A program made the translations under genes and the position numbers. Below the pieces are notes generated by a model. That model worked only from the letters and a program-made list of their open reading frames with translations. It searched no databases and was not told the origin of the DNA. A DNA stretch of 64,000 nt from Puffinus mauretanicus (taxonomy: Eukaryota > Chordata > Aves > Procellariiformes > Procellariidae), in the NCBI GenBank assembly GCA_023333565.1, contig JAJKFH010003680.1:2480001-2544000 (forward strand), read 5' to 3'. Below are positions 1 to 12,117 of the stretch, piece after piece (position 1 is the first letter of the stretch; each line of letters starts with the position of its first letter).

Positions 1-3000
1 GAGGCAGGGACACAGGCAGCCCAGGCTGTGCTTTCAGGGACATGAGGTAGCCCCATGCCAGTGGAACACGGAGGCAGGCTGCCCTATTCTCCACGAGACA
101 CACGTAACCCCCAGGGTTAATCCAGGCTGTGCACCAGAGGAACTGATGCACTGGGTGCCAGGGTGGAGAGCAGGGCAAGTGCTGGCCTTGATGGGGGCAG
201 CTGGCCCCATTTCACTGTATTGTAGCCTAGAACAGCAAAGAGCTGTTGGGGCTGGTCCTGGCCACCTGAGCTCCCCAGGAAATCCTGAGATGGCTCGAGA
301 CCCCGCAGCATGCAGCCTGTCTCCTCCAGCATCTCATCCCCGCAGGCGCAGCACTGGCTGCTGCAGGGCCAGCGTTTGCCTGCACAGTGCAGGGCAGGAG
401 TAAATGCAGCGATAATGATGGTAACCATTCCTAATGAGATGAGGAGACCAGGAACTTAACCATCGCACAGGTGAGGTCTTCGAGGCTATGTGGTGACAGC
501 GATTGGCAGTGACAGCATTCAGGAGCCCTGCTGCAAATTGGCACTGTCATTTCTTCTCACTGTCACTGCACACTACGCTGGTGCAGCCCTGATTCATGTG
601 GGGAAGCTGCTCACATCCTGGCTGGGTCCCTGTCCCTAGTGTCACACCGGTGTCCAACGGCTTTCCCACGCTGTGTGTTCCCACGCGCCGGGCTGGAACA
701 ATTTTGGTTGGAAAGTACCACTTTCTCATCCCTCAGTCCCACCCAAGGCATCTCCACCATGGGAATCGATGGTGGAGGGATGGCCTCGGGTCTTGGGCTG
801 AGCTCCCTGTGACCACAGGAGCCAGGGAGTAGCGTGCTAGCCCAGAGCAACCCCAGAGCCCTCTGACCACAGCCTACACTGCCTCTTCTCAGCCTCTGCC
901 AGCACTAAAACCTTAAATATGAAATCCAAGAGGCACAACTGAATTTTGCCTGTGAAGCCAGCAGGTTGCACATCCTCTTTGCTATGACTGGGAGGCCAAG
1001 TTGCTCAAGGGTCTCAGAGGAGCCATTTGTTTTTGGGGCTCTTCCCAGGCCGTAGTGCTGGGCTGAGGGAGGAGCTGAGGTGGAAAGAGCTGTGCTCAAA
1101 GAGGCACAACAGGGGCATAGAGAGATGTGAACAAGTATGCTCCTACCTCAAGCAAAAAATAGGACCGAGAGTTGTAACATGATTGAGAATTTCCTTCCCA
1201 TTGCAGCTTTGAGCACTGCAGAGGCAGGGCAGCTCCAAAGGTGTTAGTAGATGTATTTACTGCACCATGATGGAGAGCATCAAAACACATATCTGAGAAG
1301 CTTGGAGCAGATTGCGCCTGTATCAAGGCAAATGAGGAGGCCCTAGTGGTGAATGTCACCTCTTCTCCAGGAGCTCTGTCCCCAGGAGGTGGTGGGATAC
1401 TCTGCAGTTCTGTTGGTTGCACAAGCGCTTGTGCCCCGGCAGGACTGCAGTGCCCGGGGAGTGTGTGCTGTGCGGTGCGGTTCCTCCCAGACACGTGGCC
1501 ATGGGGCATGTCTCCTGCCTGCCTGAATGTGACCAGGAGCATCAAGGGAAAATGCACTCTGCCTGAGAGCGAGAGCAGCAGGATGTGGTGCGGTAATCGC
1601 ACTGGCCCTTTGCTAAGGGAGCATGTCTCGTGTCTCCAGTTCCCCCACCTGTATCATCCGCGGCATCTTGTTACCTCCTTGTTCTTCCCTCTGTCCTGTT
1701 GGTCCCTGAGTCTCAGCTCCGGTGCAGTTTCTCCCCCACCTCCTCCACAGCCTGACTCCCAGCCTGGCTTTCCAGGCTGCAGCATCAGCCCTCTCCTGCC
1801 TTACCCCACCCATCCCGTTCACCCTCAGAGCATCTCTAATGCCTCTGGTGGTGGTGTCACTCTGCCCTTCCCTCGTCACACAAAGGGATGGGAGAAGGGG
1901 GAAGACCCCCCTTGCTGACCCAGGCACCCATCCAGGAGTGCAGCAGCCCTGTTCACATCCCACACCCCTTTCCCCACCAGCCACGGCTGTCAGTTCCCTC
2001 GGAGAGAATTGCCAGGGAGGTGCCGAGTGTATTTTTAGCTTTGGCGTTCATGTCTGATAAGTGTTTTGACCTTTTTGAGCAGAGCTAATCGTGCCGTCTG
2101 CTCCTCACTCCGTCTCAGCTCGTGCTCTGCCTGCCGGGGAGGCGAGAGAGGAGCTGCTGGCTCGTGGATTGTGGTGGGAGAGGACTCCTTGCCTGGGAGT
2201 CCTAGGTCTGCACCAGGTGTGTGCCCTGACGCCAGCAGCTTGCACCACTTGTCTTACAGCCTCATATATGTGCTCTGGGAGCGGATGCGATTTGAGGTCC
2301 TAAAGGGATGGGATCAGACCACCCCACCCATGGGGTAGGATGAAGGGTGCTGGGTGGTTAGAAGGGCCCAGGTGTCCCTGGGCTGGAGCTACCTGACCAT
2401 GTTACCTGACATCCCTGTGCTGGCTTTTCTGCCTTTCTCAAAAATAACATCACTTTCAAGGAATAAAGTATGCCTCCACCACCACGCTTGGGTGGTACCC
2501 AGGGCTGTGCCCCAAGGACAGCCTGCCCAGGGAGAAGCGGGATGGCTGGGGAAGGAGCTGGCACGTCCTGGTGTAGACACCACAGCTTTCACCCTGGCAG
2601 TAACCAGAGCTGAGATGTGGCTGCAAAGCACCCAGAGGCAACGTCAATGGCCTGGAAACCACTGTCAAAACTGGCTGTGTCAGAAAATGGGGATTTGGGC
2701 CAAACTCCTTGCCTGTGAGAGGTGTCTCTTTGCCAATGGCACAGCTGAATGGAGGGGAGGTTGCAAAAAATAAATGAGTAGTTTTACCTCAGTTTCACCT
2801 GACTGGGCAGGGAGTGCTGGGAGAAGCAGGGAAGTGGCGAGCTGAAATGCCTTGGCACTGCAAAGGGATGCCCAAATTCAGCCACCTGACCATGGGGACA
2901 CTGGGAGGAAAGTCAGACCTTGGCCATGAGCAGTTCACTGCGTAGGGAGGGGGAGAGGTCGTCTTAGTCCTTCTGATCCTCAGCCACCCCTGCAGCCAGT

Positions 3001-4000
3001 GCCCCAGTGCAATTTTGTTATGGTAAGAACTTGGCACATCTTCCTGTGCCGTAAACACTGATGAATCCCCCCCAGACCCATCCAGCCCCCTCTGCTAGAA
3101 AAAAGACTGGACATGCTGACCACAGCATCCTTCTGCTTGGCGGTGGGTCACAGGGACTACGTGAGCTGCCTGCTCCGGTGCCCAGGATGGCCAGGGGAGG
3201 CCAGGCCTGCGCCAACAGTGTGCCTGCACCAGGGAGATGCTCTGCGGTGCTGCAGGGAGCGCCGGAGGTAGAGAGGGCAGGGACTGGCCTGGCAGCTCCC
3301 TGCAGTGTGGGATGCCTGCCAGGAGTAGGAAAGAGCTGTGGGATTTGGGGACCCGCAATGTTTCTCGGGGTACCGGCTGATCCCTACTCGGGGCTCTGCT
3401 TGCCCAGTCCATCCTGTCTCCAGCCTGTGTCCCTCCCAATAAAGCCTTGCAGGGAGGAAATGCAGGGAGGGCACTCTGTGGCGGGGGCAGGGTGGCACTT
3501 AACTCCCGCCTGGGACCTGCTGATCCAGCTGTGCCCCGTGAAAACCCTACAGTGACGACTGGGAGCTAACCCCTCATCTGCTGCTCCCCTCTCTCTGCTG
3601 CTTCTCCAGAGAGCCTGAGCATTGCACAGAAAAGCTGCTGTTGCCTCCTGGACTTTCACCAGCCTCTGCCAGGGTGGGTTTGGTGAAGAAGGCTTTCTGA
3701 ACCTGCAATGCTCAGATCTGCTCTGATGCTTGGGCACCTCGTTTGGACAGGCAGACCTTACGGCTCTGTGCACATTGGCAGACCCCCTGCTCAGGCATCC
3801 ACCCTGCTCAGGCATCCCCCTCCGGTATGTGGGGTCAGGAATTGCCTTCTGGAGATACCGCTTTTGCACGTCTTCTTGCAAGTCTGCACATTGGAGAAGG
3901 CAGGACGAGGTGTGCTCTTGGCTTCCCCGGGGCCAGCCCTGGGAGCCGGGAGGCGGGTTGCTCTGCGGATCACGCCAGACAAGCCTCGAGCCCACACTTA
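1..4000. other. Gene-free unique DNA, GC-rich
   Basis: No coding exon or structural RNA is recognisable. Reading frames reach about 190 residues (1346-1918, plus) but are rich in Ser, Pro, Gly and Cys, share no family motif and overlap equally long frames on the other strand. A 17-bp word is duplicated in tandem at 3785-3818. An AATAAA at 3438-3443 has no associated gene. Confidence 0.75.
3785..3818. repeat. 17-bp tandem duplication
   Basis: Two adjacent copies of ccctgctcaggcatcc plus one variable base (3785-3801 and 3802-3818). A minor local duplication with no gene context. Confidence 0.85.
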
Positions 4001-4004
4001 ATCT

Positions 4005-4170
4005 TGCTGCCTGGGAAATTAGGCAGAAAATGCTCCGATTGAGTGTGAAGGCCTCCGCTGTAATTTGGAGCGAGCAGATGACATGCACTTATTGTCGGAG
4101 GGAGATGAAAGCTTTTAGAGCTGGTGAGCACTAGCAAAATCTGTGAAAATCTCTTTTTTGTCAGGAGTGG
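4005..4170. promoter_or_regulatory. AT-rich block, possible conserved noncoding element
   Basis: Composition drops from GC-rich flanks to AT-rich unique sequence containing TAAT-type and TTATTG words, with no repeat unit or ORF structure. Such blocks are often conserved regulatory DNA in vertebrates. Here that rests only on composition and motifs. Confidence 0.2.
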
Positions 4171-4218
4171 TAGATACACAGGCAGATGAAAGACAGAAGA
4201 TAAAATTAGCCCGTATGC

Positions 4219-4256
4219 AAGAGAGAGAGAGGGAGAAACAGGGAGACAGAGGGAGA
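4219..4256. repeat. GA-rich purine microsatellite
   Basis: An almost pure purine run on the plus strand: (GA)5 followed by imperfect GGGAGA and GGGAAA units with isolated C. It lies 70 bp before the (AT)n(GT)n tract. Confidence 0.85.
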
Positions 4257-4323
4257 ATATTTCTCAGAAGACTCTTGGCAGAGAAGGTTTCTAACACTGG
4301 TGACTCAAAGGCAAAGGGGAGTC

Positions 4324-4346
4324 ATATATATATGTGTGTGTGTGTG
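4324..4346. repeat. Compound (AT)n(GT)n microsatellite
   Basis: An alternating AT run passes directly into GT dinucleotides, then into interrupted TATATAC and ACGTGTGG sequence to about 4372. A typical vertebrate compound microsatellite and probably length-polymorphic. Confidence 0.9.
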
Positions 4347-4434
4347 CATGAGAATATACATACGTGTGGCTATATTTGGCTGTACTCCCATGGCAGCCTC
4401 AGCACCTGGGGCTGATCCTTTTGAAAGCACGAGA

Positions 4435-4590
4435 CGAGGCTGCACTCGTCTCTGCTGTGGCAAGCAGGGAGCCTTCTCCGTGCTGCCCGCGCCCGCGCTG
4501 CGGCCCCTCTGCCCCTGCGCCACGAGCCCCGTCGTCGGCAGGTCTGAGGTGCGGGGCTCCCGTGCAGGGCGGTTCCTGGTGAGGATACGG
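4435..4590. other. CpG-rich pocket
   Basis: The densest CpG stretch of the first 10 kb, with roughly 15 CpGs between about 4480 and 4590. It is too short for a standard CpG island and no exon is recognisable beside it. It could be a small unmethylated element or a GC-biased conversion patch. Confidence 0.5.
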
Positions 4591-4599
4591 GACATCCAG

Positions 4600-6310
4600 C
4601 CTTCAACATGAGGAAACCATGGTGGTCTTCGCTGAGCCCAAACTGATGGGTAGTGTGTATGCGCTGACCAGCAGCCACACGCTCTCTGAGGTGACTTTGA
4701 TTCCTTTATTTTTTATGGTTAGGCTGTTCAGATGGAAGTGTTCAGCTCCAGGTCACAGCTATGCTCCGAGGGGCAATAGCAGCAGGAGATCCCCTGACCA
4801 CTAAAGCTGGCTGCCGGCGTTTTGCTGCAGGCTGCTCCAGGTCTTCAGCCTGGGACAGTACCTCTCCAGCGGTGAGGCAGGAGAGACCAGGACGGCCTCT
4901 GTCTGCAAGCGACCGATGCTTCAGCTCTGACAGCAGGTCCTGTCCAGGGGTCCAAGGCAGTAACATAACCCCCTTCACTGTTCCTACTTTTGCTGCTGGA
5001 AAGGAGAGGGATACTGGCGGCTCTGCTGTCTGTGGCATCACGAGGGAGAGTGGCTGGAGTTATCTCTGTATCCATGAGGATGCTGGATCCAAAAGTGCCA
5101 GCAGGGTCAGGAGAGAAGGGTCCCTGCGGGGTGTCCCGCTGAGCTGCATCGTGCTCACGGCCAGCCCTGCTCTCCTGGCAGGGCCATGGTGCTCTGAGCC
5201 CTGCACCTTCCAACAGGCTGTGGGGATATGGAAAAGCAGACAGGGAAAGCCCCTCAGAAAGTCCTCTCAACACTGCTCAGGACCTTCCTCTCTGTGGCGA
5301 TCAGCAGCTTGATGATGGACTTACGCTGAGAGATGGAAGAAAGGGAAACTGTTCTCAGATCTCCTTGCTCTCTGCGCTGGTGGGTACCAAAAACTAGAAG
5401 GGTCTTTTTTTCCCCCAGCCCATGGCTTTTGCTGCACAGGGACAGTGTGTTGCCATGAGCACTGATGCAGATGTTACACCTAAGGGAGGGTTATGGCCCT
5501 CTTGGGACGCTGCAGCTACAGCATACCCACCTGCCGATTGAGAATGCAGCTGAAGGGCAACCACCATGTTGGAGTTGATTTAAGGACCTCTATGGTCCAA
5601 GACCACCCTCCAAAACAGCCAGACCCTGCAGGCACCAGGGATGCGGTGGATGCTCCCCATTAGCTCAGGGCGCAGGGGCGGGAGGACTTCCTGTTGCCCT
5701 CATGATGCAGCCCCAGGAGCTGCAGCATCAGGAGACTCCCTCGAGTTGTACGACACCCACCAGTGTGAGTCAACATGAACATTAACAACAAACAGAAAAA
5801 TCCTAGTGTTTCTTCCCCCGCCTTTCTCAATGTGCCGTCTAACAGGACGTGGGCTCACCGAGGAGTCGCAGGATGGGGCTCGGGGGCCAGGAGCTCGGGT
5901 CCTGCTTTCCTGCCCCATTGCCTCGTTACAAGGGGACGGTGCTGTTGGGAGCATGCTGGGGGATGCAGGTGTTCCCTCAGCAAGGTGGACAATGGGTGGG
6001 AGATGTCCTCGGCCCGGGGCTGAGGGATGCCCAAGGGTCTGCGGGAGCGCGCTGCCAGCGAGTGAGTGCCTGGAGAGAAGCACAGAGCGCTGCCTGCTCA
6101 GTCGTGCAGGCGGCTGAATAAAAGAAATAAATAACCCAGCCGTGAAAAATAAGCACTGGCCAAAGCCTCCCAAGAAGCCGTCTGTACTTCCCAGCTGCAG
6201 TCCCCGTTCCCTGGCTCGGTTAACCCTCTGGGAATGACAGCAGGGATGGCAGCTCCTGCAGCCCAGCAAAGACGCAAACCTCTCCCTCCTCCAGTCCTCC
6301 AAGTGCTCCA
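4600..6310. other. Gene-free unique DNA
   Basis: Frames on both strands reach about 207 residues (5700-6323, minus) without a domain, signal peptide or splice framework. No tandem or dispersed repeat is recognised. Confidence 0.7.
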
Positions 6311-6480
6311 AAATGCCTTTCACCAGCAGAATAATTAGAAATCTAATTCCTATTTCTCCTGCTCAGCTAATTGTCTGTGGACGATTTGATTGTAAGAGTG
6401 TCCAGTGATGCAGAATAACCATCTTATTTCTGCTAGACATTGCCTTTGCAATTAGCACTATTGATTGCATCGCTCTGTTC
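6310..6480. promoter_or_regulatory. AT-rich homeodomain-motif block
   Basis: Unique sequence with clustered AATTAG, CTAATT, GCTAATTG and GCAATTAGC words between GC-rich flanks. The density of TAAT cores suits a homeodomain-bound enhancer or conserved noncoding element. No repeat ends are seen. Confidence 0.3.
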
Positions 6481-6804
6481 TCTCACCTGCCGGATCCTGG
6501 GGGACCAGGGGAGCGGCTCTCATCTGGCTCATCCCTCCCAGGATGACGAGGCCGTGCGCTCCCTTTCACAGCACCGTCCCTTGGCCCATCGTGTCCCATC
6601 GGGAATGAGAGCGCAGGAGGATGAGCTGTGCTCTCCAGTGCGGCTCCTACGCTGCGCTCTGCTCCACAGGGGTGAACCTCTCTCCCCAGGACTCACAGCC
6701 ACGTATGGGGACACCCGGGAGGGTCCCCCCAAAAACACCAGGGAGCTCCCACTGAGGATAGAGCACATGTCTTTGCCTGCTAGGAACTCACCTCTCTAGC
6801 TGGC

Positions 6805-7198
6805 TAGAGCTGAGAGGGCTTTTTTTTTTTTGTAAAAAAAATAAAAATAAAAATTCAGATTTGACAACACCAAAAGGTTCTGGAAGAGTATGTCAATTCT
6901 GCTGAATGGTTTGTTTGGAGGAAAAAAACCCCAAAAGATCAAAACATTTCATTTCAGCATTTTCAGAGTGAAATGTTTTGATTTTTTTTCTCTTCCAAAT
7001 GACTTTGTTTCAAAGTTTCCCTTAATTTTATTTTTCTAAACATCAAAAAAATTCTGTGAAATGGCTGCGGTTGGAAGAAAATGCATTGGCTTGGTCACAA
7101 CAAAACCTTTTGTTTAACCCCCACCCCCCAAGAATTCCCCCCCCTGTTTTTTTGATTTATTAGCATTTCCAAGGATTTTCGTTTGCAGGCCAGCTCTA
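6805..7198. mobile_element. Decayed palindromic MITE-like element
   Basis: A 394-bp AT-rich island starts with tagagctg (6805-6812) and ends with its reverse complement cagctcta (7191-7198). Inside is a 14-bp perfect inverted repeat, 6938-6951 against 6969-6982, with a 17-nt loop. I recall palindromic nonautonomous DNA elements in turtles, crocodilians and birds with TAGAGCTGG-like ends and AT-rich cores, and this fits a degraded copy. No clear target duplication is visible. Family assignment is from memory. Confidence 0.45.
6938..6982. repeat. 14-bp inverted repeat, 17-nt loop
   Basis: atcaaaacatttca and its exact reverse complement tgaaatgttttgat flank a 17-nt spacer. It sits near the middle of the island with matching ends at 6805 and 7198, so it is probably the core palindrome of that element. 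Confidence 0.85.
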
Positions 7199-7199
7199 A

Positions 7200-8190
7200 A
7201 TTATATATGGTTGTGCTTTCCCAGTCACGAACGAGTCACAGATCTGTTGCCCTGCTCTACACAAGGACAAAGGTGTCTTGGGGGGCTGCAGACCCACTCT
7301 GCCTGCAGACTCCAGCCCCCCCTGCCAGAGTTCAGTTTGGGACCGACTTTGTCCCCATGATCTGGCCCAAAGGTCTGTGGCAGACGCCTGTCTGCTGATT
7401 TCGGAGCCAGCCTGGCTCTGCCTGCCCCGGGCACCACTTGGGGAGAACGAGGGCTTGCTGGTGCTTAGAAAAAGCAGATCTGGGAAAGGAGCTGGCCCTG
7501 GCTGACCTCCCTCCCGAAACGCTGGGAAAGGCAGGGGCCCTCCTGCCTGCACTGGTGACAGGCAGCAGCGATGCGGAGGCAGCTCTGGGAGCGTGGAGGA
7601 GAAGATGCTCGTCTTATGCAACCCGTTGAATCACTACCTGAACAGCCACCAGCTCTGGGCCAAGGGGGGTTTGGGCTCCAAGGTCCAGATGGCTGCAGTA
7701 GCAAAGAGCTTTCCAGAGCAAGAGGAAATCGGTGTAAATAGCAGACTGTGCAATTAATTTCACCCACCAGATTTCCGTCCCAGCAGAATGGGAACAGCCA
7801 AAGCCCTCCCTCCAGTCCTGCTGCCTCCCGGTACTGGGGAGCTGCAGTATTGCTGGACCATACGTGCAGGTCCTGGACCCATTCCCCCTCCTGCAAGCTC
7901 TGCTTGCAGACCCACCTCCACCTTCACAGCCTGATGGGTCTGTTAGCGACAGCCCAAGCACAGAGGCCAGCCCTGAGCAGGGAGCATCTAGACACCCGAA
8001 TCTCCTACAGCCATGATTTCCCATTGGATGGAGGCACGGGACATCCCTGCACAAGCTGTGATCCACCCCATGGCACGTGGGTCCCATGAGTGTCCCAGCA
8101 GCCGGTCATAGGGACCAGCCCCCCGGGCTGGGAGGCTGCTGGCAGCCAAGCAGGGAGGAGCGGGATCCCAGAGAGGGAGAGGTGCTAGGA
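7200..8190. other. Gene-free unique DNA
   Basis: GC-rich, with short overlapping frames on both strands (up to 157 residues) and no family similarity or repeat signature. Confidence 0.7.
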
Positions 8191-8360
8191 AGGAATTAGT
8201 GTCCAGATCTATAAAACACTTGGTCCCAATTATTATAATGCACTGATTAGGGGAACTCAATAGTTCTGCTGGTGGTTAATGGCAGTAATTACCCAGATAT
8301 GACTACAGTGGCAATATTAATAAGTCTGGGCCATTAGTATTTGTGAGCAATGAGCAGAAT
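8190..8360. promoter_or_regulatory. AT-rich block, possible conserved noncoding element
   Basis: About 170 bp of unique AT-rich sequence with CAATTATTATAATG, GGTTAATGG and CATTAGTATT words, bounded by GC-rich DNA. There is no poly-A tail or inverted repeat, which argues for a regulatory block rather than a repeat remnant. Confidence 0.33.
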
Positions 8361-10140
8361 ACACATCCGTGAGCCTCTTGCTCGGTCTCTCTCTCTCCTT
8401 CAGCTACTTCAGCTGGGCTGGGAGAGAGGCTGAAGCTCAGCTGCAGAGGAAACAGACCCAGGACCTGGCTGACGTTTGTCAGATCCAGAAGAGCATGGTT
8501 GAAGCTACCTGTGCACACATGGAGATTGCCTGTTGTCCAGCAGCAGTGTCTATGTTGAGGCTGGAAACCTGACTGCTCAAAGCAGAAATTACTTGCTTTG
8601 ATGGTGCTACTGCAATGTGGGGCTTCTGGCCACCTGGGGTGCCACAGTCTGTCCCCTTGAAGACCTGCAGATCTGCTGTCCTGCAACGTGGGTCACTTAT
8701 TTGACACAGGCAACTCAGCTGCCCGACCTGTGTGCAATGGGGCTGGAAACACGGGTGAGGGGCTGCGGGCTGGGCTCTTATCCTGGCGTGAGCCCATGTC
8801 TGCCTGATAGAGAGGAAGGAGCTGTGATGGATCCACTGCAGGGAGGTCTTCACAAGCGTGATGAATGACCACCCTCAGGCAGGGAGGGTGGGGAAGGGCC
8901 CCTGCAAGCAGCTTGGAAGAATTTCAGTGTGAGAGAGGAGAAGGGGAGCGATGGACACTGTTTCTGTCAAGAAGAGGCAGGTCAGGGCTGATTCAGCCAA
9001 CACTGATGCTTACACACCTACCGTGAAGCCTCCGTGTCTCTGGTGAAGGTGTGCATGGAGCCCACATGGTGCTGTACATGCATGATGCTCACCAGCAGCC
9101 ACTGACTGCAAAGCCCACCCAGCACCGCCCTTCCCGAGCCCCGGGCTCAGCCAACATGGACCTTCACTGGGCCCACAGAGGGGAAAGGGCTCCATGCAAA
9201 AGACGTTTTTTTGTTGCATGTTTGCAAGGGGCTCAGGCGGTGGGAAGCAGCTTCTCCACAACAAGCCCCAGCCTCCGCCTCACCGCCATGCTGCCCAAAG
9301 CACCATCCCCAGGGTCAGGTTACCAGCGCGCTTGTGGCTGTCTCCTTGGCTTCCCCGTTACCTTCTCTGTCTGCGTCTGACTCGCAGAGACACACGGCTC
9401 CTACTGCCTCGCATGTTTATTCCCCCAGGGAAACCCCTCCGACTGCATGGCCCGGCTCTGACTCCAGCCTTGGTCTGTGGTTTCTCAGCTATTTCTAAAG
9501 AAAAGGGGTGATTAATTGCTCCCTCATTTGCCCTCAGCAGAAGATAACTATCTCTTCCACCAGCCTCCGGGAGTTTGGCGATGGTCGAGAGAGCAAGGGC
9601 ATGCTCCTGGAGAGATGCCCAACTTCCATCCAGCAAGCGATGCTGCCAGCTCTCTGCTTCCAAAGGCCAGGAGGGCTTGGGGATGGGGACAGTGGGGCCC
9701 TGGCCACCATGATCAGGCGCCGGTGCAAGGGGGATGCTCACTGCCCTGTGCACTCTGCAAATCCAGCCTCCATCCTTGCTCCGAATACCGCAGGGAACTT
9801 TCCCACTCCGTCTCTGCAGCTCAGTCATAATGATGGGAGTATTTAGCACACGGCGCAGTGTATTCAAACACTCCCGCAGTCAGAGACACCCTGTCACCCA
9901 GGTGACATGCCTCTTACATGCTGCCAATTTAGCAACCGCGGCAGCATGACGCCCCTGGAATCTGGGTTAGCGCTGGCAGCCGCCGCTGCCGACAGCCCCG
10001 GCTCTGCCGGGAGGAAGGAGTGGGAGTGCATGGCATCCCCGCCGATGCACTGCCCCACGGACAAGCCCCCAGCACGCCGGGTGCAAGGTGTGAGGCCATG
10101 GTAGCCCCCTCCAGCAGGGAGGTTCAAAGGAGGCAGATAA
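8360..10140. other. Gene-free unique DNA
   Basis: Frames to 169 residues (9358-9867, minus) carry no motif. No tandem or dispersed repeat is recognised. Confidence 0.7.
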
Positions 10141-10450
10141 AAAAAAGAAAAAAAAAATCTCTGGTTATTTTCCATTGCAAATTTTGTGAAGAAATCTTCT
10201 TTTTCTCCCTTTTCCCTGCATTGCCATCAGATTCCCCACTCCCTGCCAAACCCTTTTCTTTCATAAATGAAAAACCCCAAACAAAAGCTGTCAGGACAGA
10301 AGATGGTGAAAATGCCTGGCTTTCCAACAGCCAAAGCCTGATTTTCCTAACCAAGACCAGAAACATATTTTACCCTGAGAATTTCCAGTTTCTTGGTTTC
10401 TGTTACAAAAAAAGGAAAGATTTTCCCCAGATCAGCATTCTGCAAAAGTC
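10136..10450. other. AT-rich island, origin unclear
   Basis: It begins with an A-rich run (10140-10159) and holds small palindromes such as gaagaaatcttc and tttcataaatgaaa. It resembles the other palindromic AT islands in character but shows no clear terminal repeats, so transposon relic and simple AT-rich unique DNA both remain possible. Confidence 0.4.
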
Positions 10451-10880
10451 ACTCAGTGAGCGACCGATGTTTTGACATAATTACACAGTAATTAAACTGT
10501 TTGCAGTGGTTTCATTCCAGATGCCAAAGGACAACACCCTATCCCTGTTACATCCCCCTGGTTCTTGTATCCTGCCCCGATGCAGGGGTCAGACCCTGGT
10601 GTCTGGGGTGACCCCACTTGCAGCCAGACCACGTAGGGTTGCAGGCACACCATGTCTTGCATGGGGCCGGGTATAGTGAGGGCTGGCCAACACGATTCAC
10701 CCTGATTCATCCTAAAGCAACCTGTCCCTGGTTCACATCCGTGTATAGAATGAGATGTGTGTGGGATGAGAGGTTTGGAATTAGGAAACTTCCCATTTAT
10801 CTTTTATTCACTGCAATGCCTGATGCACAACCTATGATCAAGAACAGCTTCTGAAACACGAAGCCTCACCTTTCCTTTGT
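10450..10880. other. Gene-free unique DNA
   Basis: No coding or repeat structure is recognised. The minus frame at 10492-10710 is short and featureless. Confidence 0.65.
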
Positions 10881-10883
10881 GCT

Positions 10884-10925
10884 GTATGGCCCAGTAGTTA
10901 GAGCACTGAATTAGACTAGGGATTT
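10884..10925 (+). mobile_element. Fragment of tRNA-derived SINE head (MIR-like)
   Basis: tggcccagtagttagagca matches the tRNA-type A-box region of MIR/CORE-like amniote SINEs, where a phrase close to TGG-CCTAGTGGATAGAGCA is typical. The B box and body are not recognisable downstream, so this is a decayed 5' fragment and not a functional tRNA gene. Recognised from memory of the family. Confidence 0.5.
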
Positions 10926-11384
10926 TTTCGTGCCTTTACTTTGTGGCTTTACTATGTTTCAATTTTAAGCTTTGAAAAGGGTCCTTTTGGCCATTTCCTA
11001 ATCCCTGCTGTCTTTTAGCGTGTCTCAGCTCCCACATCTTCCTGGGTCAGATCATTGCAAGGTCTGGGGAGTTGCAGCACCTGAGTCCTGCTTGCACTTT
11101 GAAACCAGCCCCACCGTCCAGGCAGGCAGGGCTGGAGCAGGGTGTGAAGGTGGGTTGTTGTGGAGATGACTCCCAGCTCTCCTCCACATGCACCAGGACA
11201 GCTCTGGGATGCTGCAAATGCTGCGTCTTCGTTTCTGCGTGCTCTGTTCCCACACTGCACCACCTCCACTCCAATCCTGTGGCTGGGGCTTGAAAAGGGC
11301 TGGATAATTTTATGATCAATAATAACATTGGTAGTTATTCTTGTCAAGAGAAGGTTAATTGTGCCTCCTGCCTAGGGGCACCAG

Positions 11385-11495
11385 CTGATCACCGCAGGGG
11401 TCAGGAAGGCATTTTCCGCCTGTGTTCAGCATTTCACAACCCGCTAGGCTGCAAGATTCAGGTTTAACCATGTGCTGAAGCATCAGGTGCTACCG
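11385..11495 (+). mobile_element. Decayed ancient amniote interspersed repeat
   Basis: Two phrases, ggggtcaggaaggcatttt (from 11396) and ctgaagcatcaggtgct (from 11474), occur in the same order and spacing in an interspersed repeat I remember from turtle, crocodilian and bird genomes. The copy is strongly diverged and its ends are not visible. The family name is uncertain. Confidence 0.4.
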
Positions 11496-12097
11496 TGGAA
11501 GGCAGCAGGGGAGCATCACCCTGATCCTGCTGTTGAATGGGTCGTTTGCTGGCATGGGTCCCACGCAGTGATGCTGCCCCGGGTGTGCTCATTACCCATT
11601 GCCCACTCATGGCTACAGGACTGCCCTGGGGTGTGGAGGGAGGGAAGCCCTTGCGTGCACTCCCACCGTGATGGCATGTCCTGGGGGTCACCCTCTCCAG
11701 CCTGACACGGGGGCACAAGGGCTGCCCAGCACCCCTGCGAGACAGGGACGTGTCTGAGCTGGTGGAGACTGAGCTACTTCTCTGCCCCCAGCCCTGGTGC
11801 AACTCCGTGTCGCAGTAAAATCTTATGACTTGTGACTGTCATGAGGATAAAGGCTGTTATGCACTCAGCAGTGAGAACAGCTAGAGGCTGGATAGCTGTG
11901 AGCATCCTCCCCACATAGATCCCAGCAGGCAAGAGCTCCGATACTGGGCTGTGCTGGACGAGGGGGTCAGGACAAGACTTCTGCACTGGAAGGGTAACAA
12001 TGGAGTGAAAAGTTAGGGTGCTGGTGCTGCTGATGGCAAGAAATACAGCAGAGAGACCTCTGTGCCTTTGCACAGTTGGTAAGGACATGGACCTGCA

Positions 12098-12117
12098 TGT
12101 CTGTCTGTCTGTCTGTG
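12098..12117. repeat. (TCTG)n microsatellite
   Basis: About four and a half TCTG units. Short and uninterrupted. Confidence 0.9.

Noticed and set aside
3438..3443. Polyadenylation signal of a gene
   Set aside because: The AATAAA hexamer has no upstream coding exon or downstream GT-rich element clear enough to support a transcript end.
10884..10925. Functional tRNA gene
   Set aside because: Only the A-box-like head is present. No B box, anticodon arm or acceptor stem can be formed.
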